DNA from: DATMER01 sp040349255
GTDB lineage: Bacteria; Acidobacteriota; Thermoanaerobaculia; Multivoradales; UBA5704
DNA: 64,000 nt
Direction: 5' to 3'
NCBI GenBank assembly: GCA_040349255.1
Contig: JBEQUE010000010.1
Coordinates: 62,001 to 126,000 of the forward strand
Shown here: positions 35,368 through 46,310 of the stretch, piece after piece
How positions within the stretch are numbered: position 1 is the stretch's first letter
Layout: each line of letters opens with the position of its first letter
Notes under the pieces: generated by a model
Database searches by the model: none
What the model was told of the DNA's origin: nothing
The model's input: only the letters and a program-made list of their open reading frames with translations
Translations under genes and position numbers: made by a program

Positions 35368-37290
35368 ATGAACATCCCGGAAGAGTTTGGGAAGTACCTG
35401 CTTCTCAAGAAACTGACTGAAGATCCACTCGGAGAGACATTCCGGGCCGGTAGAGTCGGCAAGGAAGGGATGGAGCAGGTCGTCCTGCTCCGCGTCTTCA
35501 ACGGCAAGGGGGTCGACGGCGAGAAGCTCTGGCAGAAGGCGTCGGGGCGGGCCGCGGTCCAGCAGGCCCTGAAGAGCCCGAACATCGGCAGCGGCGTCGA
35601 CCTGGGCCGGGTGCGCAGCTTCCCCTACGCAGCCTACGACTACATCTCGGGCAAGAACCTGTCGGCGCTGATGGCGCAGGCGAACAAGCAGCTCTCGCCC
35701 ATCCCGGCCGACCACGCGCTGCTGATCGCCGAGCGCATCGCCCTCGCCCTGGCCGCGGCCCACGAGACCCGGGTCCAGGACGAGCGGCTCACGCACGGCT
35801 TCGTGGTCCCGCAGCTCGTCATGATCTCGAACGAGGGCGAGACCCGTCTCCTCGGCTTCGAGGCCGGCCCCGGCCTGCGCTCGCTCGCCGCCGCCGGCTG
35901 GCAGGACGCGGCGCTCCGGCCGTACCTGTCGCCGGAGACCTTCGACGGCGCGCCGCCGTCCAAGGCCGACGACGTCTTCTCCCTCGGCGCGATCCTCTTC
36001 GAGCTGCTGACCGGCGAGCGCCTGCCCGCGGGCACGCCCGAGACCTGGGCGACGGCGGTCGACACCGCCAGCCTGCCGAACGAGGGCACGCCGCTGCCGG
36101 CGCCCGTCGCCGGCCTGCTCAAGAAGAGCCTCGTGGGCCGCGACCAGCGCATCGCGGACGTCGCCACCTGGCACAAGACGCTGTCCAAGCTGATGATCGA
36201 CGGCCACTACAGCGCCACGACCTTCAACCTCGCCTTCTTCATGCACAACCTCTTCCGCGACGAGATCGAGCGGGAGAACCAGGAGATCCAGGCCGAGAAG
36301 AAGCTCGAGCTGCCGAAGCCGAAGCCGGCGCCCGTCGCGGCCCCGGTCCCGGCGGCGGCCGAGACGCGGGAGGCCGCGGCGGTCCGCAACGACACCACCC
36401 TCTCCGGCACGCGGTCGCAGGCCGCGGCGCCGAAGTCGAAGACCGGGCTCTGGATCGGCCTCGCCGCCGCCGTGCTGGTGGCCGCCGGCGTCGGCGGCTA
36501 TCTCATGATGTCGGGCGGCATGCCGGGGAGCGCCGGCGCCCAGCCGACGCCCACCCCGGCTCCTGCCGTCCAGCCCGCCGCGATGCCGGGCGGCATGCAG
36601 CCCACGCCGATGCCCGCCGGCCCGACCCCCGAGGAGCTCCAGGCGCAGATCCAGGCCATGATCGCGGCCCAGAGCAAGGACGTCGAGAACAAGCTCAAGG
36701 ACCAGTACGACGACCAGCTCAAGAAGCTGCAGCAGCAGCTCGAGGAAAGCCGCCGGGCCGCCGCCGAGCAGGAGCGGCTGGCGCAGATGCCCGCGCGCCA
36801 GCCCGAGAAGACGATACCCGCCGATCCTCCGCCGGCCCCGGTCGAGGCCAAGCCGACGCCGAAGCCGGAGCCTCCCGCCGCGGCGCCCGCCGTGTCGGCG
36901 CCCCAGCCGACGCCCGAGCCGCAGCGGGTGACGGAGCCGGTGCAGCAGGCGCCCGCACCCGTGCAGGCGCCCGTCCGCAAGGTCCAGTTCGGCGACCTCG
37001 TCAGCCCCGGACCGGGCGTTACCCAGCCGCGCCTGACCTCGCGCCTCGACCCGCGCTACCCATCCGCCGCACAGCGGCTCAACAAGGCCGCCCAGATCGA
37101 CATCAAGGTGCTGGTGGACGAGAACGGCCGCGTGACGGACGCCCAGAGGTCCGGCGCCAAGGCCGGCTTCGGCTTCGACGAGGCCGCCCTCGATGCCGCC
37201 CGCCGCGCCATCTTCACGCCGGCCACCAAGGACGGCGTGCGGGTCAAGATGTGGGCCACGATCCGGGTGGCGTTCCAGCCCGGCCGGTAG
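35368..37290 (+). CDS. Pseudokinase-like protein fused to a periplasmic TonB C-terminal domain
   Basis: 640 residues. The N-terminal region (about 8-275) has a kinase-like layout but lacks catalytic residues: no VAxK lysine (VVLLRVF), LTHGFVVPQL instead of HRD, and GFE (163-165) instead of DFG; the APE-like SPE and the DDVFSLGAILFELLTGE helix remain. Then a linker, one membrane helix (361-381), a coiled coil (about 418-462), a Pro-rich segment and a TonB C-terminal domain (about 555-638). This implies a cytoplasmic sensor joined to a periplasmic TonB-type output. Own promoter at 35256; terminator at 37313. Confidence 0.8.
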   Translation: MNIPEEFGKYLLLKKLTEDPLGETFRAGRVGKEGMEQVVLLRVFNGKGVDGEKLWQKASGRAAVQQALKSPNIGSGVDLGRVRSFPYAAYDYISGKNLSALMAQANKQLSPIPADHALLIAERIALALAAAHETRVQDERLTHGFVVPQLVMISNEGETRLLGFEAGPGLRSLAAAGWQDAALRPYLSPETFDGAPPSKADDVFSLGAILFELLTGERLPAGTPETWATAVDTASLPNEGTPLPAPVAGLLKKSLVGRDQRIADVATWHKTLSKLMIDGHYSATTFNLAFFMHNLFRDEIERENQEIQAEKKLELPKPKPAPVAAPVPAAAETREAAAVRNDTTLSGTRSQAAAPKSKTGLWIGLAAAVLVAAGVGGYLMMSGGMPGSAGAQPTPTPAPAVQPAAMPGGMQPTPMPAGPTPEELQAQIQAMIAAQSKDVENKLKDQYDDQLKKLQQQLEESRRAAAEQERLAQMPARQPEKTIPADPPPAPVEAKPTPKPEPPAAAPAVSAPQPTPEPQRVTEPVQQAPAPVQAPVRKVQFGDLVSPGPGVTQPRLTSRLDPRYPSAAQRLNKAAQIDIKVLVDENGRVTDAQRSGAKAGFGFDEAALDAARRAIFTPATKDGVRVKMWATIRVAFQPGR

Positions 37291-37312
37291 ACGGGTCGCG
37301 ACGCTCGCGCAG

Positions 37313-37346
37313 GAAAACCGCCCGGCCTCGCGCCGGGCGGTTTTTC
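37313..37346 (+). terminator. Strong intrinsic terminator after the pseudokinase-TonB gene
   Basis: Stem ACCGCCCGGC (37317-37326) with GCCGGGCGGT (37332-37341), five-base loop CTCGC, preceded by AAAA and followed by a T-run (TTTTTCTT). It lies between two kinase-type genes and ends about 40 bases before the next start, so the downstream kinase must rely on read-through or on a promoter inside or upstream of this gene. Confidence 0.9.
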
Positions 37347-37387
37347 TTCCAGGCCCCTGCAGAGCCGTTCCGCCACAGGAGTCTTGC

Positions 37388-39958
37388 GTGCCTGAGATAC
37401 CTCGGCAGGTCGGGCCCTACAACATCCTCGGACTGCTCGGCGAGGGCGGCATGGGCGAGGTGTTCCTGGCCTACGACGAGCGCCTGGACCGGAAGGTCGC
37501 CGTCAAGCGGGTCCGCGGCGGCGACCTCTCCGCGAACCGGCGCCAGCGGCTCCAGCGCGAGGCGCAGATGGCTGCCCAGCTCAGCCATCCCGCCATCGTC
37601 CAGGTCCACGACTTCGTCGCCGAGGGCGGGACCGACCACATCGTCATGGAGTATGTGGACGGGCCGAGCCTGAGGAGACTCCTCAGGTCCGGCCCGATGT
37701 CTCCGGGCCGAGCCCTGCCCCTGGCCTGCGAGATCGCCGCCGGGCTCGCCGAAGCGCACCGGATGGGCGTGATCCATCGCGACCTGAAAGCCGAGAACGT
37801 CCTCATCACACCCATGGGCCATGCCAAGATCGCGGACTTCGGCCTCGCCCGAAGGCTCGACGGCGACGATCGGCTGACCGCCAGCAACGCCGTCCTCGGC
37901 ACCTACCGGACCATGTCTCCGGAGCAGGCCCGGGGCGAGCCCGCGAGCTATCGCTCCGACCTCTTCTCCTTCGGCGTCCTGCTCTACGAGATGCTGAGCG
38001 GCCGGTCGCCGTTCCAGGCGGAAAACGGGCTCGCCACCCTGCAGCGCATCACCTCCTTCGATCCGCCGCCGCTCTCGGAGGCCGCTTCCGACCTCCCGAC
38101 GGAGCTTTCGGCGCTCGTCGAGCGCCTGATGCGGAAGGAGCCGGACCGCCGGCCGGCCAGCGCCCTGGACGTCCTGAAGGACCTCGAGGAGATGGCCCGG
38201 GGAGTGCCCCGGGAGGAGCCGAGCTGGTTCGCGGCCACCACCCTCCTCTCCCAGCCTGCCGGGATGGAGCGGCCCTCGGGCACACCGTCTGCGCGTCGCT
38301 TCCGGGCTCCCGGCATCGCGTGGAGCGCCTCCCTGGCGATCACCCTCGCGGCGATCGGGCTCTATCTCGCGCTGCGGCTGCCCGCCGCGCCGCTCTACGT
38401 GGCGGTGATCCGGCCCGAGATCGTGGCTCCGGAGATCGACGCCAGCCAGATTGAAATCCTGGCATCGGGGGTCCGGACCGCCGCCCTGCGCGGCCTGGTG
38501 TCGCTCAAGGGCATCTCGCCCATGGGGAGCAAGGAGGTCGACGACATCGAGGGCTCTCCGACCGCGGTCGCGCGAGCGGTCTCGGCCGACGAGATCCTCG
38601 CCAGCCGGCTCGACTGCCGGCGCGAGCTCTGCCAGGCCACCTTGAGCCGGCTGCGGGGAACCGACGGCAGCGTCGTCCAGGTGGAGAGCTTCGAGGTCCC
38701 GGTCGACGACGTGGCCGTGATGTCCAACATCCTCGCCGGCCAGATCCGGCGGATCTTCTCCGACTACGAGGTCCGCGAAGGCAGCCCCGATATCGAGGCG
38801 AGCGGCGCCGATGTCCGAGAGTTCCTGGAGCTCCGGCGCCGGTTCGACGCCCGGAGCGAGCCTTCCACCGACCAGATCCTCGCGCAACTCGCCGAGATCC
38901 GGAAGCGCTCGCCTCGCTTCCTCGACGCTTACCTGCTGGAAGCGGAGGTCTCCTACTTCCGGTACCACTTGGCGCTCGATCCCAAGGACCGGGATCACGC
39001 GGTTGTCCTCATTCGGCAGGCCCGCAGGATCGACTCGGGAAATCCACAACCGCTGTTCATCCTGATCGATCTCGCCTTGATCGACAACGATGTCAAGAAA
39101 GCCGAAACGGCCCTGGCCGAGCTCGAAACGATCGTCCCGGGAGATGCCCGGATCCTGGACCGGAAGGCCCGGATCCTCACCGCCCGGGGCCGGACCGCGG
39201 AAGCCGTCGAGTTGCTCGAGCGCTCGGTCCGCCTACGGCCGGACTGGAAGCGGCTCTACAATCTTGCCTTCCTCGAATACCGGCACGGCAGCGTCCCCGA
39301 GGCGCGGCAGAATCTCGCCCGGCTCCTCGACATCGCGCCGGGAAACATTTACGGGCTCTCTCTGCTGGGCGAGATCGAGCTGACGAACGGCGACCTGAAC
39401 GAAGCGGTCCGGCGCTATGGCGAGTTGGTCCGCCGCTCCAGCTCGCCAAACCGGCTTTCCAACCTCGGGCTCGCCCATCTGCTCCTGCACGACTACCGGC
39501 GCGCGGCCGGGATCTTCCAGGAGGTTGTGGAGAGCGCCCCCACGAACTCCGTCTTCGTCCTGAATCTTGCGGACGCCTGCCTCCTCCTTGGCAGGAGGGA
39601 GGAGGCTCGACGTCACTACCAGCGCGTGATCGAGCTGAACGGGCCCAGGCCCGGCGACGAACCGGAGCTCGCGAGCGCCACGGCTCAGGCCCTGGCCCAC
39701 CTCGGACGCGGCCAGGAGGCCGTGACCGTCATTCGCGAAGTCGAGCGGCTGGCGCCGGACGACGTCGGCGTAGCCTATGCCGGGGCGGTCGTCTATGCGA
39801 CCCTCGGCGAAGAGAGCTCAGCCCTGGTCAGCATCGAGAAGGCTCGGAAACTGGGTTACCAGCCGCGCTGGTTCACCTTTTCCTGGTTCAACGGGCTGGA
39901 GCACAGGCCCGAGTTCCAGGCAATGCTTCGACAGGATTCTCCGATGCGTCGTGACTAG
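37388..39958 (+). CDS. Ser/Thr protein kinase with periplasmic TolB/CsgG-like and TPR region (kinase 1)
   Basis: 856 residues from a GTG with AGGAG upstream. A complete Hanks-type kinase domain: Gly loop LGEGGMGEV (17-25), K40, HRD at 130-132 and DFG at 150-152, ending near 270. One membrane helix (about 309-330). The outer part has a TolB/CsgG-N-like domain (about 335-490, with a C-R-R-E-L-C pair) and then about ten TPR-like units (500-830). Probable envelope signal receptor. Its stop overlaps the stop of the convergent gene at 39955. Kinase 2 at 50425-52968 is a full-length paralogue. Confidence 0.92.
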   Translation: MPEIPRQVGPYNILGLLGEGGMGEVFLAYDERLDRKVAVKRVRGGDLSANRRQRLQREAQMAAQLSHPAIVQVHDFVAEGGTDHIVMEYVDGPSLRRLLRSGPMSPGRALPLACEIAAGLAEAHRMGVIHRDLKAENVLITPMGHAKIADFGLARRLDGDDRLTASNAVLGTYRTMSPEQARGEPASYRSDLFSFGVLLYEMLSGRSPFQAENGLATLQRITSFDPPPLSEAASDLPTELSALVERLMRKEPDRRPASALDVLKDLEEMARGVPREEPSWFAATTLLSQPAGMERPSGTPSARRFRAPGIAWSASLAITLAAIGLYLALRLPAAPLYVAVIRPEIVAPEIDASQIEILASGVRTAALRGLVSLKGISPMGSKEVDDIEGSPTAVARAVSADEILASRLDCRRELCQATLSRLRGTDGSVVQVESFEVPVDDVAVMSNILAGQIRRIFSDYEVREGSPDIEASGADVREFLELRRRFDARSEPSTDQILAQLAEIRKRSPRFLDAYLLEAEVSYFRYHLALDPKDRDHAVVLIRQARRIDSGNPQPLFILIDLALIDNDVKKAETALAELETIVPGDARILDRKARILTARGRTAEAVELLERSVRLRPDWKRLYNLAFLEYRHGSVPEARQNLARLLDIAPGNIYGLSLLGEIELTNGDLNEAVRRYGELVRRSSSPNRLSNLGLAHLLLHDYRRAAGIFQEVVESAPTNSVFVLNLADACLLLGRREEARRHYQRVIELNGPRPGDEPELASATAQALAHLGRGQEAVTVIREVERLAPDDVGVAYAGAVVYATLGEESSALVSIEKARKLGYQPRWFTFSWFNGLEHRPEFQAMLRQDSPMRRD

Positions 39959-40353
39959 GAGGACTCCAGCACCAGGGACGGCGGCGGCTCGCTCCGAACG
40001 ACCGGGTAAAAATAAGTGCCGTCCTGCGTTGCCCTCAGGGCGCTCAGCTCGAAAAAGAACGTGCGGATTTCGCTGGAAGGATCGTTCTGCAGACCGAGCT
40101 CGACCCAGGTCTCTCCCGTCTGCACGCCCGTGATGACACTCGGCTGCGGCACGCTGTTTTGCCCGCTCGAATCCACCCATTGAATGCTTGCATCTCCCGT
40201 GAATTCGCTAGGCAGGTTGATCTTCACCAGATGAGGACCCGGTTCAAAGATCAGGGAAGTGCCCGAAGCAGTGACGCCCGTGACTGCGGGGTCCACCGTG
40301 AACTCAATCCGGTCGCCATTGTTCACCATCTGCGAATGGGCCTGAGCTGACAT
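39955..40353 (-). CDS. Small beta-rich protein convergent with kinase 1
   Basis: 132 residues with GGAGG before the ATG. No signal peptide, no cysteine, no membrane segment. Composition and alternating pattern (INLPSEFTGDASIQWVDSSG, TWVELGLQND, IRTFFFELSALRA, GTYFYPVVR) suggest a single beta sandwich. It may be related to the unnamed DP-EP-type small proteins, but I cannot confirm that. Its stop shares the CTAG tetramer with the kinase 1 stop. The same convergent arrangement is found at kinase 2. Confidence 0.65.
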   Translation of the reverse strand: MSAQAHSQMVNNGDRIEFTVDPAVTGVTASGTSLIFEPGPHLVKINLPSEFTGDASIQWVDSSGQNSVPQPSVITGVQTGETWVELGLQNDPSSEIRTFFFELSALRATQDGTYFYPVVRSEPPPSLVLESS

Positions 40354-40581
40354 TTATCCCTCCTCTTGAGTGCACTCAGCGGGTGAGGCGAGAGATGACA
40401 GAGACCTTGAACGGGCTGTCCAAGCCTCGTAGTCAGTGCAACTCGGGTTTGATGACTCAGTGGACTGAGGCCCGGGTTTGTTTCACCTCTTCGGGACGGC
40501 TGGGATCAAAGACGATCGGCAGGCCGCTGCAAGGTGCCCGGGGGGGCGAGGAGATATGATGGAGCCTGAAAGGAGCCTCCC

Positions 40582-41085
40582 ATGCTGACGGCGAAACCCT
40601 GGCGAACGGCAGGACTCATCCTCCTCGGGCTGGCGGCGGCCTGCACCCGGTCGTCGGTGCCGCTCGACGTGCCGAAGCTGGAGGACGTGGAAACCGTCTA
40701 CATTTCCAGGAATCAAGACTCGAAGGTGGTCTGGAGGTACGAGCTCCGGGACCGCGCCCGGATCGCGGCCATCCTGGACCACCTCGACAACCACAACCCG
40801 GACGAGTACCGCATCGAGACCAACCTCTACGCCAAGTGGGTCAACCCGCGCCTGCCCGAGTACGAGTACGACTTCATGTTCCTGAGCCCGGTGCACGTCC
40901 TGCTGGGAGTCACGATCGGCCCCGACTGGCTGGGAGGCGAGGACGACCTCGAGAGATTCCCGGATCAGGGGCGGCTCAACCTCTACCGCCGCCGGCCGCT
41001 CAGCGCCGCGGAACGCGCGACTCTCGTCTCTCTCCTCGAGATCCGGTCGGGAGACGAGAACATGCTCGCCAGGAACAGGGACTGA
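40582..41085 (+). CDS. Hypothetical lipoprotein
   Basis: 167 residues with AAAGGAG upstream of the ATG. The lipoprotein signal ends in LAAAC (Cys21). The mature part has the segments VETVYISRNQDSKVVWRYEL, RIAAILDHLDNHN and RLNLYRRRPLS, without a motif I recognise. Lone gene preceding repeat array D. Confidence 0.7.
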   Translation: MLTAKPWRTAGLILLGLAAACTRSSVPLDVPKLEDVETVYISRNQDSKVVWRYELRDRARIAAILDHLDNHNPDEYRIETNLYAKWVNPRLPEYEYDFMFLSPVHVLLGVTIGPDWLGGEDDLERFPDQGRLNLYRRRPLSAAERATLVSLLEIRSGDENMLARNRD

Positions 41086-41097
41086 CGGCGCCGCGAA

Positions 41098-41302
41098 GGG
41101 GATGACCCGCTCCCCGACCGTGGCACCGTGCCACGCGCGGGGCCGCCGCGCCACAGCCGGGGATGACCTTCTCCCCGACCGTGGCGCCGCGCCACACGCG
41201 GGGATGACTCGCTCCCCGACCGTGGCGCCGTGCCACGCGCGGGGCCGCCGCGCCACAGCCGGGGATGACCCGCTCCCCGACCGTGGCGCCGCGCCACGCG
41301 GC
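41098..41302. repeat. Array D: nested GC-rich repeats with 61/41-bp alternation
   Basis: Four copies of a unit starting GGGGATGAC and containing CTCCCCGACCGTGGC begin at 41098, 41159, 41200 and 41261, so the spacing is 61, 41 and 61 bases. The long copies differ from the short one by an extra 20-base block (around GGGGCCGCCGCGCC). Sub-units of about 20 bases each hold a dyad: GGGG...CCCC and GTGGC-N5-GCCAC. A 102-base super-unit is therefore duplicated. It lies about 75 bases upstream of the DUF433 gene. Confidence 0.88.
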
Positions 41303-41377
41303 GTGGCGGCACAGCCCCGTTCGCCCGCGCCTCGGGACCTGTTTCAGCGATGGGCTGCCAAGGGCTAGAATAGCCGC

Positions 41378-41611
41378 ATGGGAGAGCCTTGGATCGTCAC
41401 GAAGCCTGGAGTCTTGGGAGGAAAGCCCTGCATTCGCGGGACCCGCATCAGTGTGGAGCTTGTCCTGGAGCTCCTGGCGAGCGGCGCATCTCGGGAGGAC
41501 ATCCTTCGTGCCTACCCGCATGTTCCGGCCGAAGGGCTCGCCGCAGCCATTCAGTACGCCGCGGAATCGATGAAAAATGAGGTGGTCTGGGACTTCCAGA
41601 TCTCCGCATGA
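41378..41611 (+). CDS. DUF433 antitoxin-like protein
   Basis: 77 residues. DUF433 signature: GVLGGKPCIRGTRISVELVLELLASGASREDILRAYP, followed by a helix. These winged-helix-like proteins act as antitoxins (VapB45-like) of PIN-type DUF5615 partners. Its stop overlaps the ATG of the next gene (ATGA). Confidence 0.85.
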   Translation: MGEPWIVTKPGVLGGKPCIRGTRISVELVLELLASGASREDILRAYPHVPAEGLAAAIQYAAESMKNEVVWDFQISA

Positions 41612-41808
41612 AGGCTCTGGACTTTCCTCTGCTGACGGACGAGAACATTCAGGCGGAGATCGTTCAGGATCTCCTCGAAAGCGGAAAGCAGGTCAGGACG
41701 GTCTGGGACGAGGCGCTTGACAGCCGCGACGACGCCGAGATCCTCCAGCATGCCCATGTGCGTGGATGGGTGGTTCTGACCCAGAACCGGTCCAGCGCTG
41801 CTCTCTGA
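41608..41808 (+). CDS. DUF5615 PIN-like toxin, C-terminally truncated
   Basis: 66 residues. Starts with the family pattern (LLTDENIQ with the acidic metal ligand, DDAEILQHAHVRGWVVLTQNR) but stops at the point where relatives continue with a D-F motif and about 45 more residues. The usual DRDFG after VLT is NRSSAAL here. A frameshift or degeneration of the toxin is likely; the antitoxin gene is intact. Confidence 0.7.
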   Translation: MKALDFPLLTDENIQAEIVQDLLESGKQVRTVWDEALDSRDDAEILQHAHVRGWVVLTQNRSSAAL

Positions 41809-41817
41809 AGAAGGGGG

Positions 41818-41852
41818 CGCCTCCAGCCCCGGCGGTTCGGGAGCTGGAGGCG
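41818..41852 (-). terminator. Stem-loop between the DUF5615 gene and the CsgG-like gene
   Basis: Ten-base arms CGCCTCCAGC (41818-41827) and GCTGGAGGCG (41843-41852) with a 15-base loop, in the 56-base gap between convergent genes. No T-run. Probably ends the minus-strand transcript of the CsgG-like gene. Confidence 0.5.
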
Positions 41853-41864
41853 GGTCGGGGCCGC

Positions 41865-42494
41865 TTACAGGTCGGCGGCCTTGAGGCTGGCGGTGAGCTG
41901 CTGGATGCAGGGCTTCATGACCTTGTCGAACATGCGGTCGTCGTCCACACCGCCGCCGAAGCCGCCGACGCTGACCTTCACGCTGCTCTCCTCGGCCGAG
42001 GCCTCGTCCGCCCAGACCACCTCTCCCGTCGAGGTGTCGATCAGGCGGGCGTTGAGCGCCGCCACGAAGTTGCGCTTGCCGGCCGAGAAGCCCGGCAGAC
42101 GGCCGATGCCCGAGCCGTGCGCACCCTTGTCCGTGATGCCGTACTCGGTGACAGCGCCGGTCAGCAGGTAGTTCACGCCCAGCAGCTTGCCGACCTTCAC
42201 CGCGGTGGCCGGATCCACGTCGCCGGACAGGCTGAGGTTCTTCTCCTGCATCAGGGCCTGGAGCTGCTCGCGCTCCACCACGCGGAACTTGCCGCTCTTC
42301 ACCAGCTCGGTCACGAACACGTCCTGGGCGGCCTCGGCGCCGCCGTGCCACCACCACTGGTTGTCGGCCTTGTTCTTGAACTCCAGCACCGCGATGCGGG
42401 GCTTGGTCGACTTGTCCGCCGCGGCGGCCGTCATGGTGACCGCGAGGACGCAGAGCAGGCAGGCGCAAAGGGCGAGAGACACGATCCGCTTCAT
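41865..42494 (-). CDS. CsgG/HfaB-family-like envelope protein
   Basis: 209 residues. Signal peptide (about 1-26, ending AAA). The mature protein has the CsgG-type core: RIAVLEFKNK, FVTELVKSGKFRVVEREQL, KVGKLLGVNYLLTGAVTEYG, and LNARLIDTSTGEVVWADEASAEE. No lipobox cysteine at the cleavage site, so it is probably soluble in the periplasm rather than an outer-membrane CsgG channel. Lies 47 bases downstream of the malic-enzyme gene. Confidence 0.8.
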   Translation of the reverse strand: MKRIVSLALCACLLCVLAVTMTAAAADKSTKPRIAVLEFKNKADNQWWWHGGAEAAQDVFVTELVKSGKFRVVEREQLQALMQEKNLSLSGDVDPATAVKVGKLLGVNYLLTGAVTEYGITDKGAHGSGIGRLPGFSAGKRNFVAALNARLIDTSTGEVVWADEASAEESSVKVSVGGFGGGVDDDRMFDKVMKPCIQQLTASLKAADL

Positions 42495-42541
42495 GGTTTT
42501 CTTCTCCTTACAACCGGTTCAGTCAAAATCAGTCCACCATT

Positions 42542-44842
<2,301 letters not shown>

Positions 44843-44880
44843 GATGGGCGCGATCTTATGCCATGCCATAGGATGCGGCC

Positions 44881-45588
44881 ATGATCGTCGCGGACGACCC
44901 GGACGGCGGGGACCGGCTCCTCCTGATCACCCAGCCCGACCACGCACACTTCTCGGCGGAGCTGATCTCGCTGTTCCGCACCGGCGGCCTGCCCGGGCAT
45001 CCGCTCCGGACCGAGCTGCTGTTCGCGGTCCGCGAGCACGACAACGGCTGGCGCGAGACCGACGCCGCGCCGCGCTGGAATCCCGAGACCGGCAGGCCGC
45101 ACGACTTCCTGACCCTGCCGCGCGAGGACCGGATCGAGCTCTGGCAGCGCGGGACGGCCCGATACTCAGCCGAGCACCCGTACGCCGCGCTCCTCATCAC
45201 CCGCCACGCGATCCAGCTCCACCAGGGCCGGCGCGGCCAGGACGGCTGGCAGCCGTTCCTGGACTACCTGGACGAGCTGCACCGCGGCCTGGCCGAGGAG
45301 GCCGGGACGCCTGACGAGGAAGAGGACTACCGCTGGCTCGACCTCGCGGACCTCCTCTCGCTCGGCATCTGCAACCGCTGGCGCGAGCCGTTCGGGCGGT
45401 ACGGCTTCCAGGCTCAAATCCTCGACGGCACGCTCCACCTCGACCCGTTCCCGCTCGCCGGGTCCACCGCGTTCCGCATCCCGTGCCGCCGCATCCCCCG
45501 CCTGGCGTATCGCGGCGACGCGGACCTCGGCGGCGAGCTCGCCGGCGCGCGCTGGGAGGAGCTGCCGGTGAGGGTGGCGCCCCTCTAG
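44881..45588 (+). CDS. DUF3891 family protein
   Basis: 235 residues. Landmarks are LLITQPDHAHFSAELISLF, VREHDNGWRETD, SAEHPYAALLITRHAIQLH and LADLLSLGICNRW; several conserved His and Asp residues suggest a metal-dependent HD-like helical fold. Function unknown. It starts 38 bases from the divergent malic-enzyme start and its stop overlaps the end of the convergent XRE gene by four bases. Confidence 0.8.
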   Translation: MIVADDPDGGDRLLLITQPDHAHFSAELISLFRTGGLPGHPLRTELLFAVREHDNGWRETDAAPRWNPETGRPHDFLTLPREDRIELWQRGTARYSAEHPYAALLITRHAIQLHQGRRGQDGWQPFLDYLDELHRGLAEEAGTPDEEEDYRWLDLADLLSLGICNRWREPFGRYGFQAQILDGTLHLDPFPLAGSTAFRIPCRRIPRLAYRGDADLGGELAGARWEELPVRVAPL

Positions 45589-46049
45589 CCAGGCACCTTC
45601 AGCTTGTCCTGGTCGATCGTCATGACGATCTGCTCGAACACCCGCCGGTAGAGCAGCAGCAGGTCGGCAAAGATCCGGGTGAACGCCTGGTCGGTCGGCT
45701 CGGTGAGCAGGGAGTTGCCGAGGAAGAGCGGCGGGATGAGCAGCGGCTCCTCCGGCAGCCCGAGGCCGAGGAACTCCCCGGGTCTCAGCCCCTCCTTCGC
45801 CGGGTCCCGGGAGAGGTCGGCGGCGCGCCGGTCGACCAGGTAGAGCGTGTAGAAGAACTCGAACTGCCCGACCTCCAGGACCCCCAGGACCTTCTCCAGG
45901 GAGTCGAGCTTGGGCAGCTCCTTGCCGTTCTCATACTTCGAGAGCTGGCTCTTGCCGATCCCCGCCTCGCGCGCCACCTGAGCCTGGCTCTTCCCCCTCA
46001 GCTCGCGCAGGAGACCGAGGGTCCTCCCCAGATTCACAAACATTCCCAT
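45585..46049 (-). CDS. XRE-family transcriptional regulator 1
   Basis: 154 residues from the ATG at 46049. N-terminal helix-turn-helix: LGLLRELRGKSQAQVAREAGIGKSQLSKYENGKELPKLDSLEKVL (about 9-53). The helical C-terminus lacks a known ligand domain. A dyad element 33 bases upstream of the start is also found at the same distance upstream of the second XRE gene, so mutual regulation is likely. Confidence 0.85.
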   Translation of the reverse strand: MGMFVNLGRTLGLLRELRGKSQAQVAREAGIGKSQLSKYENGKELPKLDSLEKVLGVLEVGQFEFFYTLYLVDRRAADLSRDPAKEGLRPGEFLGLGLPEEPLLIPPLFLGNSLLTEPTDQAFTRIFADLLLLYRRVFEQIVMTIDQDKLKVPG

Positions 46050-46082
46050 GCGGGAAATGTATCGGGCTGGCGGACGGTCGCG

Positions 46083-46118
46083 CAAGCCTAAGTTCTTCTT
46101 TCCATGATACTTACGGCG
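46083..46118. promoter_or_regulatory. Shared operator upstream of XRE regulator 1
   Basis: CAAGCcTAAGT at 46083-46093 and CTTACGgC at 46110-46117 with 16 bases between TAAGT and CTTACG. The same elements with identical spacing are found at 46835-46869. An inverted pair CgTAAG/CTTACG suggests a dimeric regulator. Confidence 0.6.
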
Positions 46119-46310
46119 CAAGCTCCGGAGACGAAAGGTCCACTTCTGGCGGTTGGTGAATACGGGGATACGGGGGCTGGCTCTCGGGACACCGGACTAC
46201 CATACCGGATTCGGCTATCCCGAGAAAAGTTGCAACGCCCAGGGAAAACCGGTTCCGCCGGTCCGGTGCCTTCCGGCCCGAAGAGTTCCCGGAAGAGAAT
46301 ACCCGGCCCC

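Noticed and set aside
40367..40446. Palindromes GAGTGCACTC and CTCAG-N4-CTGAG upstream of the 132-residue gene
   Set aside because: Short arms in a 228-base gap; expected at this length by chance and not linked to a recognisable promoter.
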